Assembly: GCA_032622095.1 (NCBI GenBank)
Contig: CP136063.1
Span: 216,087,982 to 216,151,981 of the forward strand
Length of the DNA: 64,000 nucleotides
Direction of reading: 5' to 3'
DNA from: Siphonodentalium dalli
Taxonomy: Eukaryota; Mollusca; Scaphopoda; Gadilida; Siphonodentaliidae
How positions within the stretch are numbered: position 1 is the first letter of the stretch; every line of letters starts with the position of its first letter. Made by a program: the position numbers and the translations under genes. Below are positions 43,711-55,000 of this stretch, piece after piece. Under the pieces are notes generated by a model. It had not been told where the DNA came from, did no database searches, and saw only the letters and a program-made list of their open reading frames with translations.

Positions 43711-45058
43711 CAGTGAAACCTCTCCAAACCGGACCCTCTATAAACCGAATCCCTCTCCATTCCGAACAAATTGTCCGTTCCTGAATTCACACAAGTGCAT
43801 TCTCACTAAAAATGATCTATAAACCGGACCCTCTATAAACCGAATCCCTCTCCATTCCGAACAAATTGTCCGTTCCTGAATTCACACAAGTGCATTCTCA
43901 CTAAAAATTATCTATAAACCGAAACCTCTCTATTCCGAAAATCAGAGAGATTTTTTATTCCATAAGTGAACAAATGCATTAATTTTTACCTCCGAAAGCG
44001 GAAATCAATACCGACCGAACGCGCGTGCGGTAGATTTGACATACTTGATGCTGAACTCTGAATTTTTTTGCTTTGGTGTAGACTGGATCTTTTATAAGTT
44101 TAAATTTCTGTTCTACAATAGGCTACATTCGTGACGGCTCATTCGTTGTGGTAGGTTGATTAAAACTGTATTGGTGACAATCACTATCATAATTATGTCA
44201 CAAAAGATCCCCATTAATCCCAAAAGTTGTATCAGTCCAACTCACGGCAAAGGTGTGATAAAATTTAATCACACCACATTGTTTTGACCGGTACTGTAAA
44301 CACAAAGCAGGAAGCATCGAGCATGACACGTTTTCATGACGTAACACTGATTACTGTTGGATAAAGATTACACTGAGCCGGAATTCCTTTGATGCATTGT
44401 ACCATTGCTGAACTGGTCAATAGCGGTTAATGTCACTTTGAATAGTGGTTGCTAATTATCAAATTAAATCACTTGAGTATGATTTCAGCTGTCAATTAGG
44501 GACAACTGGGGATGTTGTAAACACATTGTATTAGATAAACAATGGGTCTAGGCCAGATATTTTACATATTAAATCGGCAGGTAGTTTACATAATTTGTAA
44601 ATGCAGTTTTCTCATTTATTGTTATATTAGGCTTTGCGTCATTAGATGATACAATAAACACTTTGACAGCAATTTTATACCAACTAGAGTAAGTGATGCT
44701 CTAACTACTATGCACGCTGGATTTCCGTGGTGTTTTTCTAATTCATTGTTGATTTTTTCCATTCGATTTAAGCATATATATTAGCGGATATATGATCACC
44801 GAACCATATAGAGCTAATTACGTTTTAGTTCTTATTAAACCTGGTTATACCATGTTTTATCTATTGTTATTTATATTATATTTGCTACTTAATTGAATGA
44901 ACTTTAATTATTCAAAATAAGTTGGTTGTGCTTCGACAATGCTTAGTAACAACGGCAATACATTCCGATCGTAGTACGATTTTCTATAAACCAAACACCT
45001 CTTTAAACCGAACAAAAGGGTCGGTCCTAAGCGTGTTCGGTTTGGAGAGGTTTTACTT
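43711..45058. mobile_element. Non-autonomous pogo/Tigger-like element, 1348 bp
   Basis: CAGTGAAACCTCTCCAAACC at the left and GGTTTGGAGAGGTTTTACTT at the right form the terminal repeat, with TA on both sides (43709-43710, 45059-45060). The CCTCTCCAAACC style and TA target fit pogo/Tigger ends. A segment of about 94 bp near the left end (GGACCCTCTATAAACCGAAT ...) is tandemly duplicated at 43731-43920. No transposase frame is present. Confidence 0.8.
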
Positions 45059-45138
45059 TACCATTTTTTCGGATATCATTGCAAGAGCCCTTCAGATTCG
45101 CCTCAGAACAGTAATATAACAGGGCTAAGAGTGTCACA

Positions 45139-45244
45139 AGAGTAGATCTTGCCATGAATCTCTGCTCTGACTATACCCGTAGAGATTATATTCCACCAGT
45201 TCAAAGCCAGGAACTTTTTGAAGTTCTGACAGGGAACCTTATAA
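45139..45244. repeat. Dispersed repeat, second copy of 9006-9116
   Basis: GCCATGAATCTCTGCTCTGA, GAGATTATATTCCACCAGTT and GAACTTTTTGAAGTTCTGAC follow the same order as the copy at 9 kb. It lies 80 bp beyond the pogo-like element. Confidence 0.65.
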
Positions 45245-45869
45245 CATCAAATAGTCAATGCAGGCAAAATATTTATTAGTTAATACCTGTTCCTTAATAA
45301 TTTATTTCACAATAGGTGAAAGACCAAGCCCAAGATTAAATGATTTATGTGAATTTGAGAGCTGATTTGGCGATAAACATGAATTCACTATAACCTTGGA
45401 AAATTTGTAAGCAAAGCAAGCGAAATAGGCTCACAACAGTTGCCTGAATCAAGTAATCCTGAGATGCAATTCTGCGGAATGTAGTGCAGTCTACAAATAA
45501 CGAAATTGCATGACCGTACGAATGTAACGCAATATATATTAGTGGACATTAATTTTTCAAGCTGACGAATCAGAGCGTCAATTCATCGGAACAGTTTTTT
45601 TAAAACCACGCTGAGCGACGACACAGCATTTTAATATCAATTTTCCAACCAACAGACATAAACTCAATTTCGGTAGCATTATATCGTGACTTCCGATACT
45701 TACATTTTTGTATCGATGATTGTATTGTGAAAGGGCATATCGCGATTCATCAGTGAATCAATGAACATAGCAAAAGCTGTTAAATTGTTGAATATAAAAT
45801 CAGAAAACTGTCGGATTGAAATGGAATTTAATGGAATACATACTGTGATTATCTAGCAATACATTGGTA
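45245..45869. other. Unassigned spacer
   Basis: Nothing recognised. Confidence 0.35.
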
Positions 45870-46141
45870 TTAACCCTTTCAATACTAAATGGAATCTCCC
45901 ATTCAGTTACAAAGGTATACATTGGAATGGTCTATTATTCATTTTGAGGGGTGTTCAAGATAAATTATCAGATGACAGACAGATGAAAAGATAATTTAAG
46001 TGCTAAAGGATTCATATTCATTAGTGGGAAATGTTCAGATAATGAGTTCAACAAATGACCTATGGTTGTTTGTTTAAATTATTATCTAAACATTTCATAA
46101 GGTAACTACTCGTCAGTGAATATTAGTACAGAAAGGGTTAA
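45870..46141. mobile_element. Family C MITE, uninterrupted 272-bp copy
   Basis: TTAA at 45870-45873 and 46138-46141. Left part CCCTTTCAATACTAAATGGA..CAGTTACAAAGGTATAC; right part AATTATTATCTAAACATTTC..TATTAGTACAGAAAGGG. It serves as a reference for how the interrupted copies should read. Confidence 0.85.
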
Positions 46142-46699
46142 AGTAACAGAGTTAGAGAATGGATTGAACATGATAAAAGCCCACACGGTAACAATAAAAT
46201 ATTTTATCCACCGCTCACTAACTCCAGTGCCTACATAAAGCCTGACAAATAAACGTTACGTTTATTACATCAAGGTAGCTTTATTAGGTCAACGTAGCTT
46301 TATTAGGTTAGTACTACTTTTATGACGTAATTTTATATGCAAATTGCGCAGGTACATGTAACTAGGGACGTCAATCAGCCTAAATGACATCATTGTGATT
46401 TTAGAATGTTTTATAATCCATAATTTACTGTTATCGATACAAAACAAGTAAAAGGATATACGTTTTTGCTCTAAAACATTTACAAATCATTAGAACAAGG
46501 TCAACTTAGAATAACTGTAAAAAGACAACAAACTCATTCGCTCTAAGCTACACTTCAGTTTGCCCACGTCATTAATACTGATTAGTCGGCTTGACCTCAT
46601 AAATGTAATGGCGTCATCGAAGTAACGAATGAAAAACTTAGGAAAATGACAGAATTCCCACACAAAAGGCAAGTTTTGCGTGATGGATAAATAAAATAT
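46142..46699. other. Unassigned spacer
   Basis: A minus-strand frame of 91 codons (46490-46765) runs into the following inverted repeat and has no recognised domain. Confidence 0.35.
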
Positions 46700-46838
46700 G
46701 TAGCTATAAATGCTGTCACTTAAATGGTCTATGTCCGCTCGGGGGATTTGGCATCTATTGGACACGGCAGAGCCTTGCCCAATATATGTTCAAATCCCTC
46801 TCACATACATAAACCATTTAAGTGATGGCACTAGCTAC
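46700..46838. mobile_element. Small TIR element
   Basis: TAGCTATAAATGCTGTCACT..TAAATGGT at the left and ACCATTTAAGTGATGGCACT..AGCTA at the right are inverted repeats. A family A hairpin is inserted at its right border. Confidence 0.65.
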
Positions 46839-47024
46839 AGTAATGCTCTAAATAATCGACTCCTTAACCACAGCAGAATTATGGGTAACTTTTCAGGATT
46901 TAGTCGGAAATATGGCTTGTTGCCATTCATGAATGGCAACAAGCCATATATCCGACTAAATCCTGACAAAGTTACCCATAATTCTGCTGTGGTTAAGGAG
47001 TCGATTATTTAGAGCATTACTGTA
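46836..47024. mobile_element. Family A hairpin MITE
   Basis: TA-bordered CAGTAATGCTCTAAATAATC ends; the stem reaches GCCATTCATGAATGGC with almost no loop, so it is a nearly perfect palindrome. Confidence 0.85.
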
Positions 47025-47185
47025 CATATTCTATATATCTTCAGAATGGGTATCAAACCAAGGATGTGCTGCAGAAGGCTTATGCTCTATGTTATGTATA
47101 TGATTTATGTAAAATGCCATCCGTGTTATACACAAGATTGGCATGAAATAATAGTACCAGTTATAAATCCAAATCCATACTTGGA

Positions 47186-47450
47186 TTGAGATTACCCCTT
47201 TCTATACTGAATGGATTCTCCCACTCAGTTTATAAAAGTATATATTGGAATGGTCTTTTATTCAATTAGAGGGGTGTTCGAGTAATAAAAGCAGACAACA
47301 AACAGAAAAACAGATAATTCAAGAGCAGAATGATTCATATTCATTGGTGGGAAATGTTCGGATAATATGGTCATCTGTTGAACTTATTATCTGAACATTT
47401 CCTAAAGGAACTACTCGCCAGTGAGTATTTCATATAGAAAGAGATAAGTC
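47186..47450. mobile_element. Family C MITE, eroded ends
   Basis: CCCTTTCTATACTGAATGGA, CAGTTTATAAAAGTATATAT, GTTGAACTTATTATCTGAAC and GAGTATTTCATATAGAAAG occur in family order; TTAA borders are lost. Confidence 0.7.
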
Positions 47451-47580
47451 ATAACAGATAATATGAACCCATGTTATCCAACAACACAACAGAAAAAATA
47501 ACCCAAAGCCATATGCTCATGATGGCTTAACAAAGCTTTATCTCTTCTTTGTCACAATTACAACATAATTTTAATAAATC

Positions 47581-47960
47581 CCAATTTAAAGATGCATAAT
47601 CCAAATTAACGCTCGCAATTACTTGGCTTTGGGGGTAAAAATATTTGATTTGATTTTGAAATCTATTATTTTTCACCACCGATAATTTTAAGTGGCCCAG
47701 TAAACTTTCGACGACCAAATTGCAGATGAAGATGTATAACTCTAAAATCAAGTGGCTTTTTTGTGTCAGATATTTGACAAACCAGCAAAATTTAGTTAAA
47801 CAAAATGTTGATAAATAACAGGTTTTGGGCAATTTTATATGATAGTTAACTGTCAGCAATATTTTTGGGCAATAACTTGATTCTGATAACTGAAGTGGCA
47901 TTAAATTTTTGTTTTGTTTTGGAATTTGATGATATGGGGACCAACGGATCAGATTGAGTA
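47581..47960. repeat. Dispersed repeat, paralogue of 34533-35400 without insertion
   Basis: It shares CATAATCCAAATTAACGCTC, TTGGCTTTGGGGGTAAAAAT and TTGATTCTGATAACTGAAG with the copy at 34.5 kb, and reads through the site where that copy carries a 655-bp element. Confidence 0.65.
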
Positions 47961-48250
47961 CCTTTAAAGACTACAAATAGCAATTTTGTGAATAAAATGC
48001 AGATAAAACTGAAGATTGGGTATCTATATATTATTTTACTATTTTTTTCTTCCATCGTAAGATCGTGGTTAAATCTATAGTTGAAATGCTATTTGCCATG
48101 ATTGAGGCTGCTAAAACTGTCCCATGGATGTGATAAGAAATTCTAAATATAATTTATATTAATTGATAGAACATTTTCTGGACAGGTGTTCTTGATTCAT
48201 ATCTATTATTGTATACATAGAATCTATACAAAGCTCTGGGAAGAGATAGA

Positions 48251-48527
48251 CAAGCCTGCAAAAAGAGTCTCTGTCATTTGCAGAATGAGGTCCCCAGAGG
48301 GTGAATTTAGTGATGCTATCCCATAGTGGGCTAGCATCACCAAATTCACCCTCTGAGAACCTCATTCTGCTTAGGCCTCATCTTCTGTTCAAACCTAGGT
48401 CTCCCATAGCAGTTTATGCCTATTTAGCTGAATGAGGTTCCCAAAGGGTGAATTTGGTGATGCTAGCCCACCGTGCGGATAGCATAAATAATTTCTGCAA
48501 ATGAAAGACACACTATATCCAGGCTTG
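48251..48527. mobile_element. Family G MITE (hAT-like) with exact 8-bp duplication
   Basis: Ends CAAGCCTGCAAA and TCCAGGCTTG are flanked by GAGATAGA at 48243-48250 and 48528-48535. Arms carry AATGAGGTCCCCAGAGGGTG. Two hairpins are arranged in tandem around a TAGGCCTCATCTTCTG centre. Confidence 0.85.
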
Positions 48528-48581
48528 GAGATAGAGCATCTTTAAAGATGGTGTATATCTTCCTTGAATATTATACTTAGA

Positions 48582-48984
48582 TTAACCCTTTCAGTGCCAG
48601 GGGCCGATCTCATCGTCCCTAATTTAAAATCGTTTTAAATATTTTTTTTGGGTATGCTTAAGCATGCTATAGCGAATTTAATAACAAACTGGTTAAAACC
48701 TTAGGGGCATGTTATAACTCAAAACTATCACCAAGTATTCATAGTAATAATTTTGATGCCCATGAAAAACATGGCACTAAACCTACAAAATAAGTCTGTT
48801 AAAGAATATAAGAAAAAATTATTATAATTGTAAAAAATAATAACAAATGATGAAAAATTGTTAGGCCAATGCATTCTCTTATATATGCGAGACGACCTAT
48901 GGTCGACTCGCATATATAAGAGAATGCATTGGCACAGGGTATATGAGTTGATACAAAAATCGGACTTGGCACTGAAAGGGTTAA
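48582..48984. mobile_element. TTAA-flanked MITE, family D with hairpin cassette
   Basis: TTAA at 48582-48585 and 48981-48984. Left end CCCTTTCAGTGCCAGGGGCC, right end CGGACTTGGCACTGAAAGGG. The cassette GCCAATGCATTCTCTTATAT..GGCACAGGG lies at about 48863-48939, opposite in orientation to the copy at 36.1 kb. Confidence 0.85.
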
Positions 48985-49178
48985 GGCTATAAAATAACAG
49001 TTGATAGTCACAAAGACCAATCAACAGGAAGTTATGTCATTAGGAAATCATTTGGTTTCTCCAATTTATTTGCATGAGCTGGGACAGAATATATGACTAT
49101 TTTTAGAACATTACACTGCTCAGTTCAATCAGCCATGATTTATGTCTGTTTAAAACTGTTAAAACTTTTACACAAAGT

Positions 49179-49440
49179 TTAACCCTTTCATAACGGGAGC
49201 TGCGTGGCCACAGCATTAAAGATCATGTGCCAGTGCATTCTCTTATATATGCGAGTTACCCATAGGGAGCCTCGCATATATAAGAGAATCATTGGCTTAC
49301 ATGGTCAAGGTAAATATTGTTAGGCCTATGCATTCTCTTATATATGCGAGGCTCCCTATGGGAGACTTGCATATATAAGAGAATGCATTGGCATAGGGCT
49401 TTCGCAAAATTTCAGGGAGCTCCAGTCACGGAAGGGTTAA
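49179..49440. mobile_element. Family B double-hairpin MITE, complete
   Basis: TTAA at 49179-49182 and 49437-49440; CCCTTTCATAACGGGAGCTG and GCTCCAGTCACGGAAGGG ends; two CATTCTCTTATATATGCGAG hairpins separated by GGTCAAGGTAAATATTGTTA. Confidence 0.9.
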
Positions 49441-49463
49441 CACAAAGCTCATACACAGAAGGG

Positions 49464-49669
49464 TTAACCGTTTCAGTGCCAGTCCGATTTTTGTATCAAC
49501 CCATAATTCCTTGATCATTTTTCAAATTTATTGATTATAATAATGTGATACATAAAGCTCTTTGAGCTCTTTCCATCAATGTATCACATTATTATAATCA
49601 ATAAATTTGAAAAATGATCAAGGAAATATGGGTTGATACAAAAATCGGACTCGGTACTGAAAGGGTTAA
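49464..49669. mobile_element. TTAA-flanked MITE, family D
   Basis: TTAA at 49464-49467 and 49666-49669, near-complete palindrome with the GAGCTC loop, as in the copy at 24.7 kb. Confidence 0.85.
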
Positions 49670-49947
49670 TATCCTATTTGTGAGATATCTTCAGTCACAA
49701 GAGTTAACAAAATGAGAAAAACCCAGGAAAGAATAAATGGTAAAAATATGATTCCAGTAAAATAGGTTATTTGCAATTTTAAACAGATTCCTACCACCTC
49801 ACCATGATACATGTATAAAAAATCTCAATGACATTGAAACTCCACTTGACAGTCAAAAGTACAAACTGATTAGACCAAAATAAATTTATATTTTGTTTCA
49901 CGGGCCATTTTTTCTTGATATCAGTGCGGGAGGGCGGGTTTTATTTT

Positions 49948-50211
49948 ATAACCCTTTCATGATGGGAGCTGCACTTGTGCAGCATTAAAGATCCTGTGCC
50001 AGTGCATTCTATTATATATGCAAGTCTCCCATAGGGAGCCTTCACATATATAAGAGATTGCACTGGCTTACAAGGTCAAGGTAAATGTTGTTAGGCCAAT
50101 GTATTCTCTTATATATGTGAGGCTCCCAAAGGGAGACTAGCATTTATAAGAGAGTGCATTGCCACAGGGTTTTCGCAAAATTCCAGGAAGCTCCAGCCAT
50201 GGAAGGATTAA
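49948..50211. mobile_element. Family B double-hairpin MITE
   Basis: Left border changed (TATAACCCTTTC); right border TTAA at 50208-50211. Internal double hairpin as in other copies. Confidence 0.8.
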
Positions 50212-50447
50212 CCCACATCAATAGCTAATCATCTGGTAGGCTTCTACCGATAAATTTATAAATATCATACACAGTACATTAGTCCCTGTAACATTAAGTT
50301 GAATTACATGAACCATCAAGAAGCCTCTGGCTAAATGCAAAACACAGGATTTAAAGAGTTGAATTTGAGACGATAAACCATTAACATTAGATTCATTAGA
50401 ATTGGACATGTTTAGATTTAAAAACTTCTCTGACTTTGCCTGTCAAG

Positions 50448-50862
50448 TAGTGATGTGCGGTTTTACAGCTTTTCGGTTTTCTTTTGCTTTTATTTAAAAA
50501 CGAAACGTATTCCTCTGGTTTCGTTTTTAATTGACACTGCTGGTCGTTGAATGTTGCTTTTACATGACGTGTTGTTAGCTCACGCTTTTTGTCAGCTGCT
50601 ATTTGCCACCATTACTAGTAGCAGTTTCAATTTGGAATATTTGGGTGTCATATGAGCAATAATGGTGGCACAAATTGCCACATAGAAATGGAAAATCGCT
50701 GGAAATATTATGTCAAATATTATATCATCTGCTCTATGCATATAGTCATTGGAGTATTGAATAATTTGAGTAAAACCATAACCTGGAACCAAAAACTGGT
50801 TTTTCTACAAGAACCATACCGAAACTAAAACCGAAAGGAAATTTCAATACCGCACATCACTA
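50448..50862. mobile_element. hAT-type MITE, 415 bp
   Basis: TAGTGATGTGCGGT and ACCGCACATCACTA are inverted ends, flanked by an exact 8-bp duplication CTGTCAAG (50440-50447, 50863-50870). No transposase. Confidence 0.85.
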
Positions 50863-50870
50863 CTGTCAAG

Positions 50871-51240
50871 CATCCATAGATTATATTGCTCCGTGCTCAC
50901 AGTGGGAAAATATTATCCAGTAGTGAGACAGCAACATATGTTCTATATCCACAAGATGCGCAACATAAAGCAGTCTATTTAGTCGTCATTGAGACATGAA
51001 ACGAGGCATGTCATTGTCAGTATTAAACAGCCCTCATAACTGGCTATGGCAATTAGCAATGCCGAAGCCATTTGATGAAGCAAACTGGGCCACGGCAAAG
51101 GGTTGCCGTTGCGGATTGCCGAAGTAAAAAAATTTGAATACAAAGGGCTGGTATTAAATGAGGTCGATACTCATGCGTAACAATGGAGATATTGCCAACA
51201 TATTATATTGCAACTACCATTGGACACAATTTCCCGCCAC
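50871..51240. other. Unassigned spacer
   Basis: Nothing recognised. Confidence 0.35.
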
Positions 51241-51698
51241 CATGTCTTGAAATCGTGTGTCAGTCATTTGCAGAATGAGGTCCCCAGAGGGTGAATTTAG
51301 TGATGCTACCCAGCACAGCAGTCTAGCATCAATAAAGTCACCCTCTGGGGACCTCATTCTTCTTCGGCCTCATCTTCTGGGAAATATCTATAGTCACAAA
51401 TTAACATTGTTTTTCGTTCCTTTTTCCCTTCTGTTTGGTTTCTATATCCGCTAATTTGGAGAAGATAAAATGCATAAATCGAGGTGACTAATGGGTGAAC
51501 ATCACCAACTTCAACTAGGGAACTTCAATCTGATCCTAGGTCTTCCATAGCAGTTGAGGCGGGGAATGAGGCCTCAGTAGAATGAAGTTCCCAGAGGGTA
51601 AATTTGGTGATGCTAGCCCGCCGTGTGCGATAGCGTCACTAAATTCACCCTCTGGGGACCTCATTCTGCAAATGAGAGACACACTATTTCAAGACTTG
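51241..51698. mobile_element. Family G MITE (hAT-like), long form, downstream of FAF2
   Basis: Ends CATGTCTTGAAAT and ATTTCAAGACTTG; flanks CCCGCCAC (51233-51240) and CCTGCCAC (51699-51706) form an 8-bp duplication with one mismatch. It starts 166 bp beyond the FAF2 stop codon in the direction of transcription. Confidence 0.8.
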
Positions 51699-51812
51699 CC
51701 TGCCACACCTTGTGAAATACTACTCGTATTTTCTTTTTTCTGTTTGACATCCCAGTCATGCCAAGTTAGAAGTATTTCAATCAACCTATGCATTATTTCC
51801 TGGCATTCATCG

Positions 51813-51818
51813 TTTATT
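51813..51818 (-). promoter_or_regulatory. FAF2: Candidate FAF2 polyadenylation signal
   Basis: AATAAA on the minus strand 46 bases after the FAF2 stop codon. It would give a very short 3' untranslated region that ends before the family G element; no transcript evidence. Confidence 0.35.
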
Positions 51819-51863
51819 TCCGACTCAGGAATTGGAAATGGAATTGATTCCTTGGCTACAACA

Positions 51864-52043
51864 TCAAGCCTCATTGTCATGAATGAATAACATTTCTGAT
51901 TTTTTTAGTCCGTATTCCCCGAATGTTGGTGGTTCAGGATCAGAGTCAGTAGGTTTACACGGTATCACCTTCCTTGGAAAGTTCGTCACAATTTGGAAAT
52001 CATCAGGACAGTCTGTGTGACAGAACACAAAATTGTACAGAAC
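51864..52043 (-). CDS. FAF2: FAF2 last exon (second half of UBX domain)
   Basis: Acceptor TTTCCACAG before 52043; 59 codons then TGA at 51866-51864. Contains DDFQIVTNFPRKVIPCKP with the FPR loop that contacts p97, and ends KSEMLFIHDNEA. Confidence 0.93.
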   Translation of the reverse strand, partial: VLYNFVFCHTDCPDDFQIVTNFPRKVIPCKPTDSDPEPPTFGEYGLKKSEMLFIHDNEA

Positions 52044-55000
52044 CTGTGGAAAACAAGAGTATGACTGTTAATACTGTACTAGTAAGTTTATTTCAATACA
52101 TGAGTAGTGTGGTTTTAACCCTGTCTATAGTAAATACTCATTGACAAGTTGTTCCCTTAGGAAATGTTCAGATAATAAGTTCAACAAACAACCATAGGTC
52201 ATATGTTGAACTTATTATCTGAGCATTTCCCACTGAAAAAATATGAATACTTCCAACACTTCTACTAGCTTTTCATCTGTCTGATGTATGCTCTTATTAC
52301 CTGAACATCCCTCCAGATGTACTATAGACCCTTCCCAATGTGTACTTTTAAAACTTATGGGAGAATCCATTTGGTAAAGAAAGGGTTAATTTTAGTCACT
52401 ACTGTTATTTTATACCTTGAATCTGTACACAAAGTTCAGGGAAGGAATACGTCATTCTTATCCCTTTCTATACTGAATGGAATATGCCATTCAGTTATAA
52501 AAGTATACATAGGAATGACCTATTAATAATTTGGAGGGATGTTAAGATGATAAAAAAAAGACTACAGATAAATAAAAGTGCAGAAGGAGCCCTATTTATT
52601 GAGAGAAATGTTTAGATAATAAGTTCAACAAACGACCTATGGTTGAACTTATTATCTGAACGATTCCTATGATCGATTCATACTATCGTAGTCGCTGTTA
52701 ATACAGAGATTATGAGTTTGACCCTCTGCGGCGTACTGCTGAACTTCATAATAGTGGCTAAGTTTTGAGTTTTGCAGAGTGTTGATTATAGAGTTACACA
52801 CTCAAACCTAGCACCTAGATGTGACCTTTGAGTAAGATTTATCTTGCTGTGACGGAGGTAAACAATTGATGAAAAGTGTATTGAAACTAATTCAATGTAT
52901 ATTGCACTATATAAATGGATTATTTACTATTAAATATGTGTTCAGGGTTCCAGTCCAATTTGTACGAAACCTATTTTGTTTTAATTTAAATTCTATTGTA
53001 TAAATAACATGATTGCAACAAGAAGTGATACAGGAAAGACACTATTTTCTTTTATACAGTTTTGATGTTTTAGAGGGACACCAAAAATTTAGTTTGTTAA
53101 CTTTTCAATAACAAAAATATTTTCTTTGGTAATTATTGGTCCAGTTTACACGTCATATTTTGTTTCAACATTTTTACACAGAACAAAGCAGAAACGATTT
53201 CAAATTATATTTTTTTTACATTGTTGTAACTGGAAGTATGGAACCCTGAATGAATCTTTAATTTCTAACTGTGTAACTTATCCAACATCTTTGTGAATCT
53301 GACCTTGAGAGAATCTGTTTTGAGGAATCTTCTCTCGAGCCTCATTCCGTTTGGTGATTTGAGTAAAATCCTGACTGCGTCAGAGTGATCAGACGCCGGC
53401 TCATCCGGCAGCTCATTCCTAATAGTATCCTTCTGTCGCTCCCGATCCTATAAATATCAAAATATTCAACATATATCATATCCTATCACTGGAGCTTCCT
53501 GGAATTTTGCAAAAACTCTATGCATTGGCCTAACAATATTTAGCTTGTAAGCCAGTGCATTCTCTTATAAATGCGAGGCTCCCTATGGGAGACTCGCATA
53601 TATAAAAGAATGCACTGGCACAGGATCTTTAATGCTGAAGCACCACAGCTCCCATCATGAAAAGATTAAAAGAGCATTTAGCGCCCATTTCCAACATTAT
53701 TCTCGTAGCTCGTTACAAGTTACGTCTACACAAAAATGGAAGCAAGTAGGGGTCTGTGTGTGATGTCATGCGACTTAATTTTGATCAATAGCGTCCTGCA
53801 TTCATGTTCCACAGAATGATTGCATGTGTGATTGTGAATATATAGTTATGACATATGCTTTCCTGTTGGTTCAAAATTGCGCTGAGCTATACTCGAAAAG
53901 AATGTGTCGAAACAGGATTAAGACCAATGGTGGGCATGAATCATTCGCCCCTTGTGTGACAATCAGCATAAAATGCCTGATTTAACCCAAATATGGTCGA
54001 CAGTAAACAGTGCAGTAACCCTTTCATGACCGGAGCTTTTTGCGAAAACCCTGTGCCAACGCATTCTCTTATATATGTGTCTCTCATAGGGATCCTCGCA
54101 TATATGAGAGAATGCATTGACCTAACAAGATCTACATTGACCTTGTAAGCCAGTGCATTCTCTTATATATGTGAGGCTCCCTATGGTAGACTCGCATATA
54201 TAAGAGAATGGACTGGTACAGGGTCTTTAATGCTGCATCAGAGCAGCTCGAGTCATGAAAGGATTAAGCTGTTTGACAAAATTAATAATAATAAGTGACT
54301 AAAGATGTTTCTCCTATGATTTTGGACTACCAATGCAAACATGTTTTCAAAAAGAGTTTCATATAAATTTTTGTTGTTGTTGTAATTAGAAATATTGATG
54401 GGAAGAAGTAGAAAGAATCTTTATCCCTTTTTTATTAAATACTCATAGGCCACAATCCCAACATTTGTTGAACTTATTATCTGGACATTACCCTCCAATG
54501 TATAAGAATCCAAGCCTTGAAATAGTGTGTCTGTCATTTGCAAAATGAGGTCCCCAGAGGGTGAATTTAGTGATGCTACCCCGCATAGCGGGCTAGCATC
54601 ACCAAATTCACCCTCTGGGGACCTCATTCTGCTTACAACTCAGCAGAATGAGGTTCCCAGAGGGTGAATTTGGTGATGCTAGCCCGCCATGCAGGGTAGC
54701 ATCACTAAATTCACCCTCTGGGGACCTCATTCTGCAAATGACAGGCACACTATTTCAAGGCTTGTAAGAATCTATCTGCACATGCATCATATATTAGTCT
54801 GCTTGTTGTCTCCTTGTATTTCCTGAACACCCCCACAAATGAGTAACATACCATTACAAAGTACACTTTTATAACTGATGGGAGAATCCATTCAGTAAAG
54901 AAAGGGTTAAACTTTGGATTACCACCTCAAGCATTCGTTCTTTTTCCAGTATCACATTTCTTTGTCTCTCCTCTTCCTTCTCTTGGAGTTCTCTTTCTTC

